The notes under the pieces were generated by a model that saw nothing but the letters and a program-made list of their open reading frames with translations, was not told where the DNA came from and ran no database searches. The position numbers were made by a program, and so were the translations under genes. A stretch of DNA of 64,000 bases from the NCBI GenBank assembly GCA_021464245.1, contig JADCRB010000019.1, positions 3,391,130 through 3,455,129 on the forward strand, in the 5' to 3' direction. The stretch is from Carallia brachiata. Taxonomy: Eukaryota > Streptophyta > Magnoliopsida > Malpighiales > Rhizophoraceae. Shown piece by piece: positions 54,001 to 64,000 of this stretch. How positions within the stretch are numbered: position 1 is the first letter of the stretch; each line of letters starts with the position of its first letter.

Positions 54001-55427
54001 TTTGGCATGTTCAATGTTACAAAAATTATATGAATTTATTATATAACTTATATGAATTTATTGTATAACTGTATTAATTATAAATATAATAAAAAATAAT
54101 TATCATTTTTATTACACAATAAATTTATAAAATTATAAAAAAAATTTAAGTTACATTCTAAAAAATCTTCCAACAATTTTCTTCGGACAACTACTGTTTT
54201 TCAACTTGAAAATTAGAGCTTATTCTCAAAAAAAAAAAAAACTTGAACATTAGACCTGCCTGCCTTTTATCTCTCTAGATGACGCGTGTTTGAACGAATC
54301 TTTATAGAGTTAAATCATCGATTTTAGCGGTAGTGTCAGAGCACATAAGCAACTGTAGAAGGTCCAATTTTAGCATAACATCAAAAAATTTCTAATCTAA
54401 CTTTTTTTTAGTTTGATTAACTAATATTCTTATAGTATGCAATAATTGTAATTTATTTAAAATAAAAAAATAAAATAAATTTATATAATATAAAATCATA
54501 AATATACTATTTTAAAAAATGAGTGAAAATAAAAAACACAAGTAATCTAGATTTTGGGTTCTTTGAAGTCTACAAAATAGTACAAACAGGCCATCCGTTG
54601 GTGCATGACTTTACCAAAAAAAAAAAAAAAAACAAGAACAATGCACCATGCGAACTAAAACGTTAAATACACCAATTGAAAGCTTCAAAAAGATTAAGCA
54701 TGGTGTGTTGAGGATGGCCAGAACAGTAACAGCAGAAGAAGCAGGTCCGAGTGAAGGAACAATGTAGCACCATGAATTGAGAAGCTTGCATCTTGTATTT
54801 GTCAGCTTTCCGTACCATCAAGTCATACAACTCTTCGCTGTCGTCGAGCAAATTAAATTGGTATTGAACTGCCGTATTGGTTGGCAATTGGCATGTCTTG
54901 CACCAAGTCCTTTACCCCCAAATGGCAGATTAATTTCACATGAAACTTTATTTATTCGCAGGAAAGAAACAAAGGCCTTGTATTTAAAGCTTAATACAAT
55001 AAAATAAAATAAATTAATCAGAATACAGTTTGAAATGACCATCAAAGTCTGTTGCTTGGTGGTTATTCAGAGACCTTCATTTTATTATTGAGTTCTAAAT
55101 TTATTAATATGACAGTCGGTTGTAGGGAGACTCTTTAGAGTCTATCAATATTTCGTTTGTAGGTTTGTCTTTGCGAAAATAGTTGAACGAGAGTTATACC
55201 GATCTTAATTTACAGAATAAGTCTGAATTATATTTTTTTTCTGTTTAAAAAAAAATACAATTCGAAAATGTGAGCTGGTATATATTTATGGCAAGGACAC
55301 AAGTTATCGATTTTTTTAATTTAAAAAAAGGAGAAAATCTGCTATAAAGTGAGGTAAGGAGACCCCACAAATGTCCTCGGGAACAAGCTGCAAAGCACCC
55401 ATAGGCGAGCTAAAGAAAATAAAGCAT

Positions 55428-56400
55428 TCATTTGGTTGTCCACGCTGACTTCACAACAAAATCTGCTACCCAGTTAGCCTTACGATAAGCATGCTGCACT
55501 CTCACATCCTGGTTTCTAGCAATCAACTCTCGGCACTTCAAAATGAGATTATAATGTGCATGTGCTGATATAACCTCTCCACTTAGCACTTCAGTCACGG
55601 GCTGTGAATTAACTTCCAGAATAACTTTCTTAACACATGTTTCCCATGCCAATGAAAGCCCTCTTACAACCAACCATAGCTCAGCAACAAAAGCAGAACA
55701 CGCACCAATTCTCTGCCTGAACCCCCCAATACAAGTATCATGCTCATCTCTCAACACTCTCACCTGCAGCAACAAGCTCCGGATTACCTTTAGAGGCTTT
55801 ACCAGTATTAAGTTTAACCCATTCATGAGGAGGTTTCACCCAACCAACCAACCAAGATTTCATGTTTCATTTTAGCACCCGCACCAGAATTCTGAGACTC
55901 ATGCACAAAAGAGTAGTCTTTAGATAAATTGATAACAAATCGAACAGAGTATGGACCTAAGGAAGCTTCCTCAATTGCTCTAGTGTTACGCCATTTCCAA
56001 ATCCATCAACATGTAACTGCAAAAGTAATAGGCCATATTCCCACCCCCCCTCCTGCCAAAACTTCCTCTCAAATTTTCCTCCACCCATGACTGGCTTGAT
56101 AGATTGTAAAAAAGGAGCCTTTTTAAAAGGTTCAACAATCTGTCCCCAAAGTTCTATAGCCTCCTTACAATCACAGACCAAGTGGACTGCCTACTCCTCC
56201 AAGGCGCGACATAGAAGAGACAACTCTGAGTCACCAATACCCCGTTTACACTTCTCAACATTGATAAGCAATTTTCCATGATTAGATGCCAAAGAATGCG
56301 ACGTATTTTAGGTACATTTAATCTCCAAATCAGCGCATAGACAGGTTCTTTGTGCAATAACAAATCCCCCTGCAAGGCTTGCTACAAGGACTTAACAGAG
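55428..56400 (-). pseudogene. LINE retrotransposon remnant: zf-RVT and RNase H parts
   Basis: On the minus strand the order is: a zinc-binding RT-associated segment ('YALIWRLNVPKIRRILWHL', about 56375-56200), linker 'CKEAIELWGQIV', then an RNase H domain (55826-55428: 'CIGGFRQRIGACSAFVAELW', 'HAYRKANWVADF'). This is the C-terminal half of plant L1-type LINE ORF2. The position before the RNase H segment that normally reads LNTDGA is damaged (LNTGKAS). Stops and frame changes separate the parts. No endonuclease or RT core was seen, and no poly(A) tail is clear. Confidence 0.8.
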
Positions 56401-56925
56401 AACGACCCAACCGCTGTAAGCCCCTACCCAATAGCATCAAGATTACCATTACCTTAGTAAAGTCTATAGGCAGCAAGCTCGACTAGTTCTTCTCCAGGCA
56501 ATTTGGTACTTAAGTCTATTCCAATCCCAACTCCCCATAGGTAACCAGTTGTCTGCCACTTGGGTTATTGACTTTTTTGTTTGTCAAGTTGGCTACTTGG
56601 CTGTTAATATTTATATCGACATTGAATGTCATTTCTGGGATCTGGGTAACCTTCCAATTTTAATGCAACGACCTTAGAATCAACTGAAAATAGAAAATAG
56701 CAACAAAATTTTTGACTTGCAGAAAATGCAAGTACTCTGCAACCTGCCAAGGATTCTAGACCAGGAAAAGAATAAATCAAAGTAGAGAAAATGTAAGCGC
56801 AGAATCTCTGGTTAGTTTGAAGATTCCAATGTACATTCAACGTGGCCCCGCGTGGAGAGATATTCAATTAGTCTGCTCCTTCGCAGACATTTTCTTAAGC
56901 ATTTAGACTTTTCCTGGTTCCTTGC
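56401..56925. other. upstream region of the GLR gene
   Basis: No gene seen between the LINE remnant and the GLR promoter. Confidence 0.5.
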
Positions 56926-56934
56926 GATATAAAG
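56926..56934 (+). promoter_or_regulatory. candidate TATA box of the GLR gene
   Basis: 'gatataaag' about 105 bp before the ATG at 57035. Confidence 0.45.
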
Positions 56935-57034
56935 CTTGACTATCTCGATGTGCACAGCCAGTCAACACAATGGTTTCCCTCAATTAGCTCTATTTTTCTC
57001 CCCTAACTAAGAGAATTCTTTGCTGAGCAAAAAA

Positions 57035-60000
57035 ATGTCTCGTGTCCTCCTCCTTTCCTTGCTTGTTGTTCTTTTGGGTGGATCAGAAGCCAAGGCCAAT
57101 GAAGGAAGCAATGATTGTGCGCTGACTAGCACGGTCATGGGCACGATAGGTGCTGTTATTGATTACAGTTCTCGTGTGGGGAAGGAGCAGAAAGTAGCCA
57201 TGGAGATGGCCATTAAAGATTTCTATCACTCCAAGCGGCTGGTTTTGCAACTTAAAGTTTCAAATGCGAGCTCAGCCAGTGCAGCTTCCAAAAGTAACAT
57301 TTCTTTCTGCCTTATATTCACCAATTTCATTCAAATAGGCAGTAAACGAATTTGTTAGGAAGAAAGACAACAAAACGAGTAAAAAATGTGTTACATGATC
57401 TGGGTGAGAAGCAGAACTATAAAATTGTTATGTCCCAATATTAACTTCCAATCTTTAGATAGATAGATACAAATAAAATGAACCGTTATAATAGTGTGAC
57501 TTCACTCGCACTCGTTCAGCGTAAAACTCAAATACTTTACCCAATACTTTGGTAACTAGTATTAACTACGTGATAAAATCAGTGTGTGGCCTCTGTAGGC
57601 ATTATAAAACTTGCATTGACACACATTTTGTTTTTTTTGTGGGAAATTACTAATAGTGGGAGACAATTTATAATTTTGTATCCTTTGGTCGTCAGCGATT
57701 ACAATTGCTCAAACCAATTGAAAACCATAATCTGGCCCTTCGGCTCCGATACAAAGTTTCATTGAGGTTGAATTGGGCATGAATGATCAACCAATTTGCA
57801 CAATCAGCTGGAACGACTCTTGGTTGCAGTTGGAGTTTTCGGGCTAAAAAAGCTAATTCCCTGTGATTCTTTTTCCTACTCCCAATTCCACCATTGACTT
57901 GGCTAGTCTCATATTCCTGCAGCAACTGAGCTCATTGATGGCAAACAAGTGCAAGCAATTATAGGGAAAATGACAGCCCAGGAAACTGCTCTTATCCGGG
58001 AGATCAATAACAATGTCAAGGACACTCCAATCATATCCTTAACTTCGCCTGCCACAGATCCATCTTTAGTGGGAAATCAACTCCCCAATTTCCTCCAAAT
58101 GAGTAACCACGTCGCCTACCACCTGCACTGTATAGCTGCCATCATTGGCCACTTCGGGTGGCGAAGAGTGACGGCTCTATACCAACACGACAACAGTTTC
58201 TCTACTGATGCTGGATGTATAACCCTCCTCTCTGACAGACTTAAAGCCGTGGACTCGGAGATTGAACACCACTCAGCTTTCCCTCCCCCGTCTTCTCTGT
58301 CGAACCCGGAATTGACAATCGAACTGGAGCTTAATAGGCTGAAAAGCAAGAGCAACAGGGTCTTCATTCTTGTAAAGTCGTCGTTGAAATTGGCTGTTTT
58401 ACTCTTTGAGAAGGCAAAGCAGATGGGAATGATGGGAAAGGTTATGTATGGATTATTGCAGATGAGATTGCTAGCCTTCTCGACTCTGCTGATTCTAGCA
58501 TTGTCAACAACATGGAAGGCGTCATTGGCTTTAAGACATACTTTGGGGAGACCAGCAAATCTTACAAACACTTTAAACCCAGATTTCGAAGAAAGTATGC
58601 ATCAGAATACCCAGAGGAAGAAGAATATCCTGGACCGAGTATCTTCGCCCTCCGTGCTTATGATGCGATATCGGCAATTGGTCAGGCTATGGAGAAGGCA
58701 GGATGCAATACAACCACGAAACAACTATCTGGAGGCATTTTATCTAGCATTTTGAAGGTCTAAGTGGCAGGATAAGATTTGAAAACAATGAATTGTGGCA
58801 ATCACCCACATTTCAGATCATTAATGTTGTGGGAGGCGGGTACAGAAAGATGGCATTTTGGTCCCCGGAATCCGGCTTCTCAGATAAGTATAATGAGAGC
58901 AACAATTCTTGGGAAGATTTTGGCACAATTTATTGGCCTGGGGGCATGCAAACAGTTCCCTCTGGATGGTCAATTTGTGATGTGGATAAACTATTGAAAA
59001 TAGGGGTCCCTGCCAATGGTGCTTTTAATCAGTTCGTCAAAGTGAGTTTTGATCAGGGCAAGAATAGAACTTTTGTCTCTGGATTCTCAATTGATGCATT
59101 TGAAGCAGCTGCAAAGCGTCTGCCTTACAACTTGCCTTACCAATTAGTCCCCTTTTATGGGCATATGATGATATGGTGAAGCAAGTCTTTTACAAGGTCG
59201 TCCTTGTTTTATTTTGATTCACTTGGATCTCAACTCAATTTTAATGCTGACCTTGTGTTCATTTGATGACAATAGGTCTTAGATGCAGCTGTTGGTGACA
59301 CAGATATAATGGCAGATCGACTTCAGTATGCAGAATTTTCACAACCGTATGTTGATTCGGGACTTGTTATGGTGGTAACCCAGAAACAGGAAAAGTACAA
59401 CCTTGGATGGATATTGAAGGCCTTTACTGCTCGGATGTGGCTGACAGCAGCAGCAGTGCATTTGTTCATAGGATTTGTCGTGTGGTTAATCGAACGCGGT
59501 AACAACGAGGAATTTGAAGGGATTGGGTCAATGCTTTGGTTTTCTGTGACTGTAATATTTAACGCACACCGTAAGTACAATTGAGATACTGTCAAATAGC
59601 CAATTTCGTTTAAGTTGATACTTGATAGATGCTGGCGTAAGTGGTACTTGTCAAGCATAATGTACATTGTTTTCTTTATTGCGAACCTATGCAGGAGGAC
59701 CAATCAACAATGGTTTAGCTCGATTTGTGCTGGCGCCATGGTTTTTTGTGATCCTCATTCTCACATCAACATTTACGGCAAGCCTAAGCTCCGTGATGAC
59801 TGTCATGAGGCTCCAACCGTCTGTGCTAGACATTGAAACACTTAAAAGCACAAATGCAGGCGTTGGCTGCAATGGGAACTCCTTTATTGTAATATCTGAT
59901 TGATGTTCTGCACTTCAAGCCAGAAAATATTAAGCGAATTGATTCAATAAGCTACTACCCGGAAGCCTTTGCAAGTGGAGAAATTAAAGCAGCGATCTTT

Positions 60001-60608
60001 GTTGAGCCACACGCTGATGTGTTCCTTAATAAATACTGCAAAGGCTTTACTAAAGCAGGGCCTACATATAAGCTAGGCGGCTTTGGCTTTGTGAGTGGCT
60101 CTAGTTACCTGTACATCTCATAATTTTTTTGCTGCCCCATTTGCATTCAAATGATAATAATTAACAATTTCATTTTGTTTCTCATTCTCAGGTTTTTCCG
60201 AAAGGTTCGCCTCTAGTCCTTTGACATGTCCGAGGCAATCCTCAAAGTAATAGAAAGTGGAGAAATGTGGAAATTACAGAAAGGCTTGCTTTCCTCGATC
60301 AGTTGCTCCTCTTCAGCCGAAACTGACGGCAACTCAGGCCTACGTCCGGAGCCATTCTATTGGCTATTCTTGATACCAGGAGGCATTGCAGCATTTGGAT
60401 TCCTAGTTGCCATTACGCGTATGCAAGGGAATGTGGAGATCTTGGGCATCATTCTGTTAACCTTGACAAGCAGACGAATTTGGAGGTGGACAAGTACTCA
60501 ATTGGCCAGGGGAACCCCATCATCCCAAAAACAGATAACCAGGGAGAAATTTTTTATGACATAGAGCACGTTAATGCCAGTGCTGGACTTGAAATGGTTA
60601 AACTGTGA
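57035..60608 (+). CDS. GLR: glutamate-receptor-like channel (GLR), 5 exons, about six frame breaks
   Basis: Exons: 57035-57293, 57923-59196, 59276-59570, 59695-60090, 60192-60608, about 880 residues. Plant GLRs are amino-acid-gated cation channels of the plasma membrane. Order: signal peptide '[16 protein letters not shown]', bilobed ligand-binding region ('[11 protein letters not shown]', '[14 protein letters not shown]'), glutamate-binding S1 ('[15 protein letters not shown]', 'DAAVGDTDI'), M1 ('[20 protein letters not shown]'), pore loop ('[15 protein letters not shown]'), M3 ('[21 protein letters not shown]'), S2 and M4 ('[20 protein letters not shown]'). Resembles clade 2. Breaks: one base short near 58437, 58756 and 59161; out by one or two near 59890; one extra near 60219; another shift at 60420-60460. 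Splice sites are all intact. It may be a genuine decaying paralogue or carry consensus errors. Confidence 0.85.
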
Positions 60609-62627
60609 TAGCCAACAAAGTTAGTGTACAGTTATTGAAGGTACATACTAAACGGTTCAAGCTTACTGTGTCTCGTTAGCATATATACATCTTTGCTGTG
60701 GATGGAAAAGAATAAGCCTCATTCTGAAGTCCCTTTGCATATCCCTGTTCCCATAACTTTAAAGTAATGATACTAAAAATTGATGAATTATAGTTCAATT
60801 AATAGTAAAGTAACTTTCAAAACCACAAGTTTTGAATTTAAGTTCTAGTTGATTGATAAAAAAAAAAAATTAATAATATTAACTCATGTATGAGATAAAC
60901 CATCTTTAATATTATTGACAACTACTTATCCTTTCATTAATTATTTGAAAATTATTGGAATTACTAATTTAACTAAATTTCTGTTTTAAGTACTTATAGA
61001 ATATAGGATTTATTTAAAATAAAAATTTAATATAATAAATTTATATAATATAAAATTTTAGATAAATTATATTAAAAAATAAATAAAAATAGAAAGCACT
61101 GGGGACTTGCAGTTGGTGACGCTTGGGGTCAGTATCACAAATTATTTTTTTCAAAAAAAGAAAAAATGTAAAGGTTATCTTTCAATGATTGAAAAAACAA
61201 AATGCATACGTTGCGGCATATGATAAATAATTGAGTGGTGTGGATAGATTCAGGACAAACACAAAACTTCCTGTACACATTATTGGTCTGCTAGCTAGTT
61301 GGATAATGAAGCAATCTAGATATAATTCAAGATTCTGATTTCCTGTACCCAATTAATCATGGAGTATCTGCCTGGTGGAGCCATAATTAATTTGAGAGAA
61401 GATATTTTGTTTTTTCGGTCAACAAGAGAAGATATTCTTTCAAAGGATGTTGCGCGCTTAATCAGATAATTGTACCACATATAGATATGCAGCTGAGAGC
61501 ATTCTGGCAATAGATTTCATTCACCAGCATCATAGTTATATCCATTTATAGGTGTGGATGACAAGTCATGTCTTGCATGTGTTAAATTCTAAAGATTTTG
61601 TTGTCAACAAAAAAAAAAATCTAAAGATTTTGCGTCTCTTTTTTTTTTTTTTTTTGAAAAAATAGATAAATGAAGTAATATTCAATAGAATTATTTTGAA
61701 TCATTATATAAGATAGACTATATTATCTAAACTAAACTCTTGACTAAGCAAATCTTAATCAACAAACATCCTTAAACTGTTCGTGATTTGATAATATGGT
61801 GCATTTAACTTTATCACTTAATTTAATATAAACTCTAACTTATATTTTATCACAAAAAACACAAGTCTTTTTACTATCTCAATGTGAAGCGGTTGCATCT
61901 TCCCTTTTCGTGTGCGCCAAAATACATAAACGTGTGTTTGCTTTTTTTTGTTTTATCTAGAAGTAGTCCTATTAGATATATCAAAGAAAGGAAAATGATG
62001 TTAGCAGAGTTTAAACCTCTACTTAATAATTGAAAGACATTTTTCTCAATCATTTAAATAAATATTCAACCTCAAACATGTGTTTTTTATTTAGGATAAT
62101 TTATATTTGTCACTCTAAAAATATGGTATATTTACAACTAATATCCTTGAGTTTGGGAAATTACAAAAAATATACTATGATTAACAGACGTCAGTCAACC
62201 CAAACGAAAAATATAAAATAACCATAATGCCCCATATATATATTTAAGAGAAAACCCTAAAATTATTTGAAAAAACGTTAATGATTCTTTTTCATTTCCT
62301 CTCAACTAAAAAAAGCAAACTCAAAAGATCAAAGCTTCAATTCGCTTAGAAAACGTCATTTCATTTCAAAATGAATCAATTTTTGTGTGATTTGGGGTTG
62401 TACCAAATAGCACCCAATCTCTTGCCGGCTGGAAATGCATACATTGCTGCATCGCTGCTACTTTCAGGGGACATCTTCATTTTAGGAAAAATTGACTTTT
62501 TTCCGCTCGAGCTCCAACTATCTTTCTTGTCGTCTGTTTCCAAGACAGCTTTGGAAAGTCTGATGAGTTGAGATTTATGGGTTTTTAGATAATTTTTTTG
62601 AAAAAAAGATACTCCCCTATATTAGTT
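60609..62627. other. intergenic downstream of GLR
   Basis: AT-rich, with no recognised gene. A 66-codon ATG frame at 62371-62571 shows no known domain. Confidence 0.5.
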
Positions 62628-63109
62628 GATTATGTTGTAGTAACAGTCTCACTGGCTGTTCTTAAGGCTGGAATCGGTCATGATCCAGGAACATTCATTC
62701 CTCCTCTTCCATCTTCCAAGACTGAGGCCATTTAAAGGCTAAGATATGGTGTTGTTAACAAATTGCTTTTGTAATTGAGTTCAAGGCAAGATTGGAGAGA
62801 CAAGAATGGGAAGACATTCTTCCAAATGGCATTTCACCGACCAGATTGAAAATTGAAGGATGAAATATACCATGGTGCACGAGAAGCACAGCTTCCATGT
62901 ATCCAATTAATAAGAATTCTATTGTATTGCTGTCTTGGTTTACTGGGAAAGAAGCCTTTGAGCTTGAATACCTTAGTGATGAAATTTTAGATGAATTTCA
63001 AAAACAGTGGTTGCCTTCTTACATCAAACCCACAAACAAGTGGATTCCAATGGTTATGGATTGCATAATAGGAATGCTAGCAACTCTGTTCGTTGTTGGT
63101 GGCTTTTGA
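62628..63109 (+). pseudogene. polyamine oxidase (FAD amine oxidase) fragment
   Basis: The translation 'VVVTVSLAVLKAGIG', then 'PPLPSSKTEAI', 'GVVNKL', 'FFQMAFHRPD' and 'MYPINKNSIVLLSWFTGKEAFELE' matches the substrate-binding half of plant PAO5-type polyamine oxidases, which oxidise spermine and thermospermine. In-frame stop codons (for example TAA after 'KTEAI', another after the next 'GVVNKL' segment, and TGA after 'HRPD') and at least one shift break it. The N-terminal FAD-binding part is absent. After residue 'ILDEFQK' the open frame continues into an unrelated hydrophobic tail ('MVMDCIIGMLATLFVVGGF'). It is a true pseudogene: nonsense changes, not only run-length gaps. Confidence 0.7.
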
Positions 63110-64000
63110 TTTTCAAAATTTAGGCTTCCAAGTGCATAGGCGAGTATTTTATTTCTCAAAAACAAAATCAAAAAGAAAAAAGAAGAAAATTGATAACAAA
63201 AAAAGGTGTTGCTTTTGTGGATTAGTGAAATAGGATGATAGGTCGGGGTTATTCAGATTACATTTGGATTTTTTTTTCCTTTCTTTGAATTCCAGTGGAT
63301 AGTTTAGAGCTGATTTATATTGTGCCAAATTTTGTAACCTTTTTGTTCCACTTTCTCTCTATGTATTTTTACATTGATACATGTCTAAGTCCAAAATTTT
63401 CCGAATGCATTGGAGAAAGAATTAATTTGTGAATTTAAAGTTATAATTGGAATTAGTATATTGTAGAAAGATAACTAATCATTTGTTCTTGGCATGAATA
63501 AGGTGGTTTTAGAAGTCATATTTGCATCTTAGGGAAAGCTTCTTCATTATTATAGTTAGAGGAAAACTTAATAAACTAGTCCCAGTTGTTGCACCATGGC
63601 CTCTTCATTCTCAGCTTCGCTTGCGTGATTTGCACTTTTGATTTGTTTTTCTCTGACTCTGACTCTACTTTTTTAGTATTGTACATATGAAGGTATTTTA
63701 GACCCTTCAGATCATTTATAACGGTATTTTCGTAATTAAAACTAACTTTTATTAACGGCAATTTAACGGAATATATTTTTTATAATCTCAAATAAATGTT
63801 AGTATGTTTTTTGTAATTTTTTAAATTAAAGAATATCAGTTATAAATATACTATATTTTTAAGGTGACAAATATAAATTTTTTTTTTTACTTGCAAACAT
63901 GTGTATTACTAACTATTCAAGGTTTGAGTGGCTACAGAATGTCAAGAAATTAAGCTTGTCCAAATCACGTGCATGTCATGCGTAGCTGGAGGGAAACTTA
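63110..64000. other. right edge of window, no gene seen
   Basis: AT-rich sequence without recognised coding or RNA genes. Confidence 0.5.

Larger units (their letters stand above)
48986..55427. other. long gene-poor interval
   Basis: No protein gene recognised in 6.4 kb. It holds a degenerate tandem repeat (49271-49432), an inverted-repeat MITE (50729-51082), a C-rich run near 52380-52396 and AT-rich DNA. Short open frames here show no family features. Confidence 0.5.

Noticed and set aside
54663..54887. Minus-strand frame 'NLLDDSEELYDLMV'
   Set aside because: Short, no matching exon nearby and no known domain recognised.
62371..62571. 66-codon frame before the amine-oxidase fragment
   Set aside because: Could not be tied to polyamine oxidase or any other family, so not called a gene.

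Overview
The window is nuclear DNA of a flowering plant, most likely a dicot. The evidence is AT-rich, repeat-filled intergenic DNA, spliced genes with GT..AG introns, and plant-specific families (HECATE-type bHLH, ABF/AREB bZIP, glutamate-receptor-like channel, OBL1-type lipase). The lineage below that is not settled by sequence alone. I saw no rRNA, tRNA, CRISPR, organellar or bacterial feature.

Layout. 1-8.2 kb is repeat-dominated: an old internally deleted LTR retrotransposon (1149-2962, minus), a SINE-like piece (about 3121-3200), a long-inverted-repeat foldback element (3343-4773) and a poly(A)-tailed retroposon with a 13-bp target duplication (4996-6048, minus). 8.2-14.8 kb is a complete-length Ty1/copia element with nearly identical LTRs, a 5-bp target duplication and a multiply broken gag-pol. 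18.5-19.6 kb holds a single-exon HECATE-like bHLH gene (+). 22.4-27.7 kb is a five-exon class-3 lipase, OBL1 type (-). 30.6-35.8 kb is trimethylguanosine synthase TGS1 (-, 11 exons). 37.3-41.1 kb is THO complex subunit 5 (+, 8 exons). 42.3-44.8 kb is an ABF/AREB bZIP factor (-, 4 exons). 47.1-48.1 kb is a second copy of the poly(A)-tailed retroposon with its own 16-bp duplication. 48.7-49.0 kb is a Tourist-like MITE. 55.4-56.4 kb is a LINE remnant (-). 57.0-60.6 kb is a broken glutamate-receptor-like gene (+), and 62.6-63.1 kb is a polyamine-oxidase pseudogene fragment (+).

How they relate. TGS1 and THO5 are divergent RNA-metabolism genes (snRNA/snoRNA cap hypermethylation; mRNP export) separated by 1.5 kb of AT-rich DNA; each has the octamer CGTCGTTT pointing into the gene about 110-150 bp before its ATG. 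The ABF gene has ACGT-type bZIP sites about 0.9-1 kb upstream, compatible with ABA autoregulation.

Main caution. Exon models fit their families throughout, but TGS1, THO5, ABF and the GLR gene each need several one-base corrections, nearly all the loss of one base in a short run. The same type of break in unrelated, normally conserved genes suggests residual consensus errors rather than parallel pseudogenisation. The copia breaks may share this cause.

No wholly new molecular system was found. The most interesting candidates are the copia element whose gag start codon appears to lie inside the LTR with a 1.4-kb intron, and the pair of poly(A)-tailed retroposons of unknown family.
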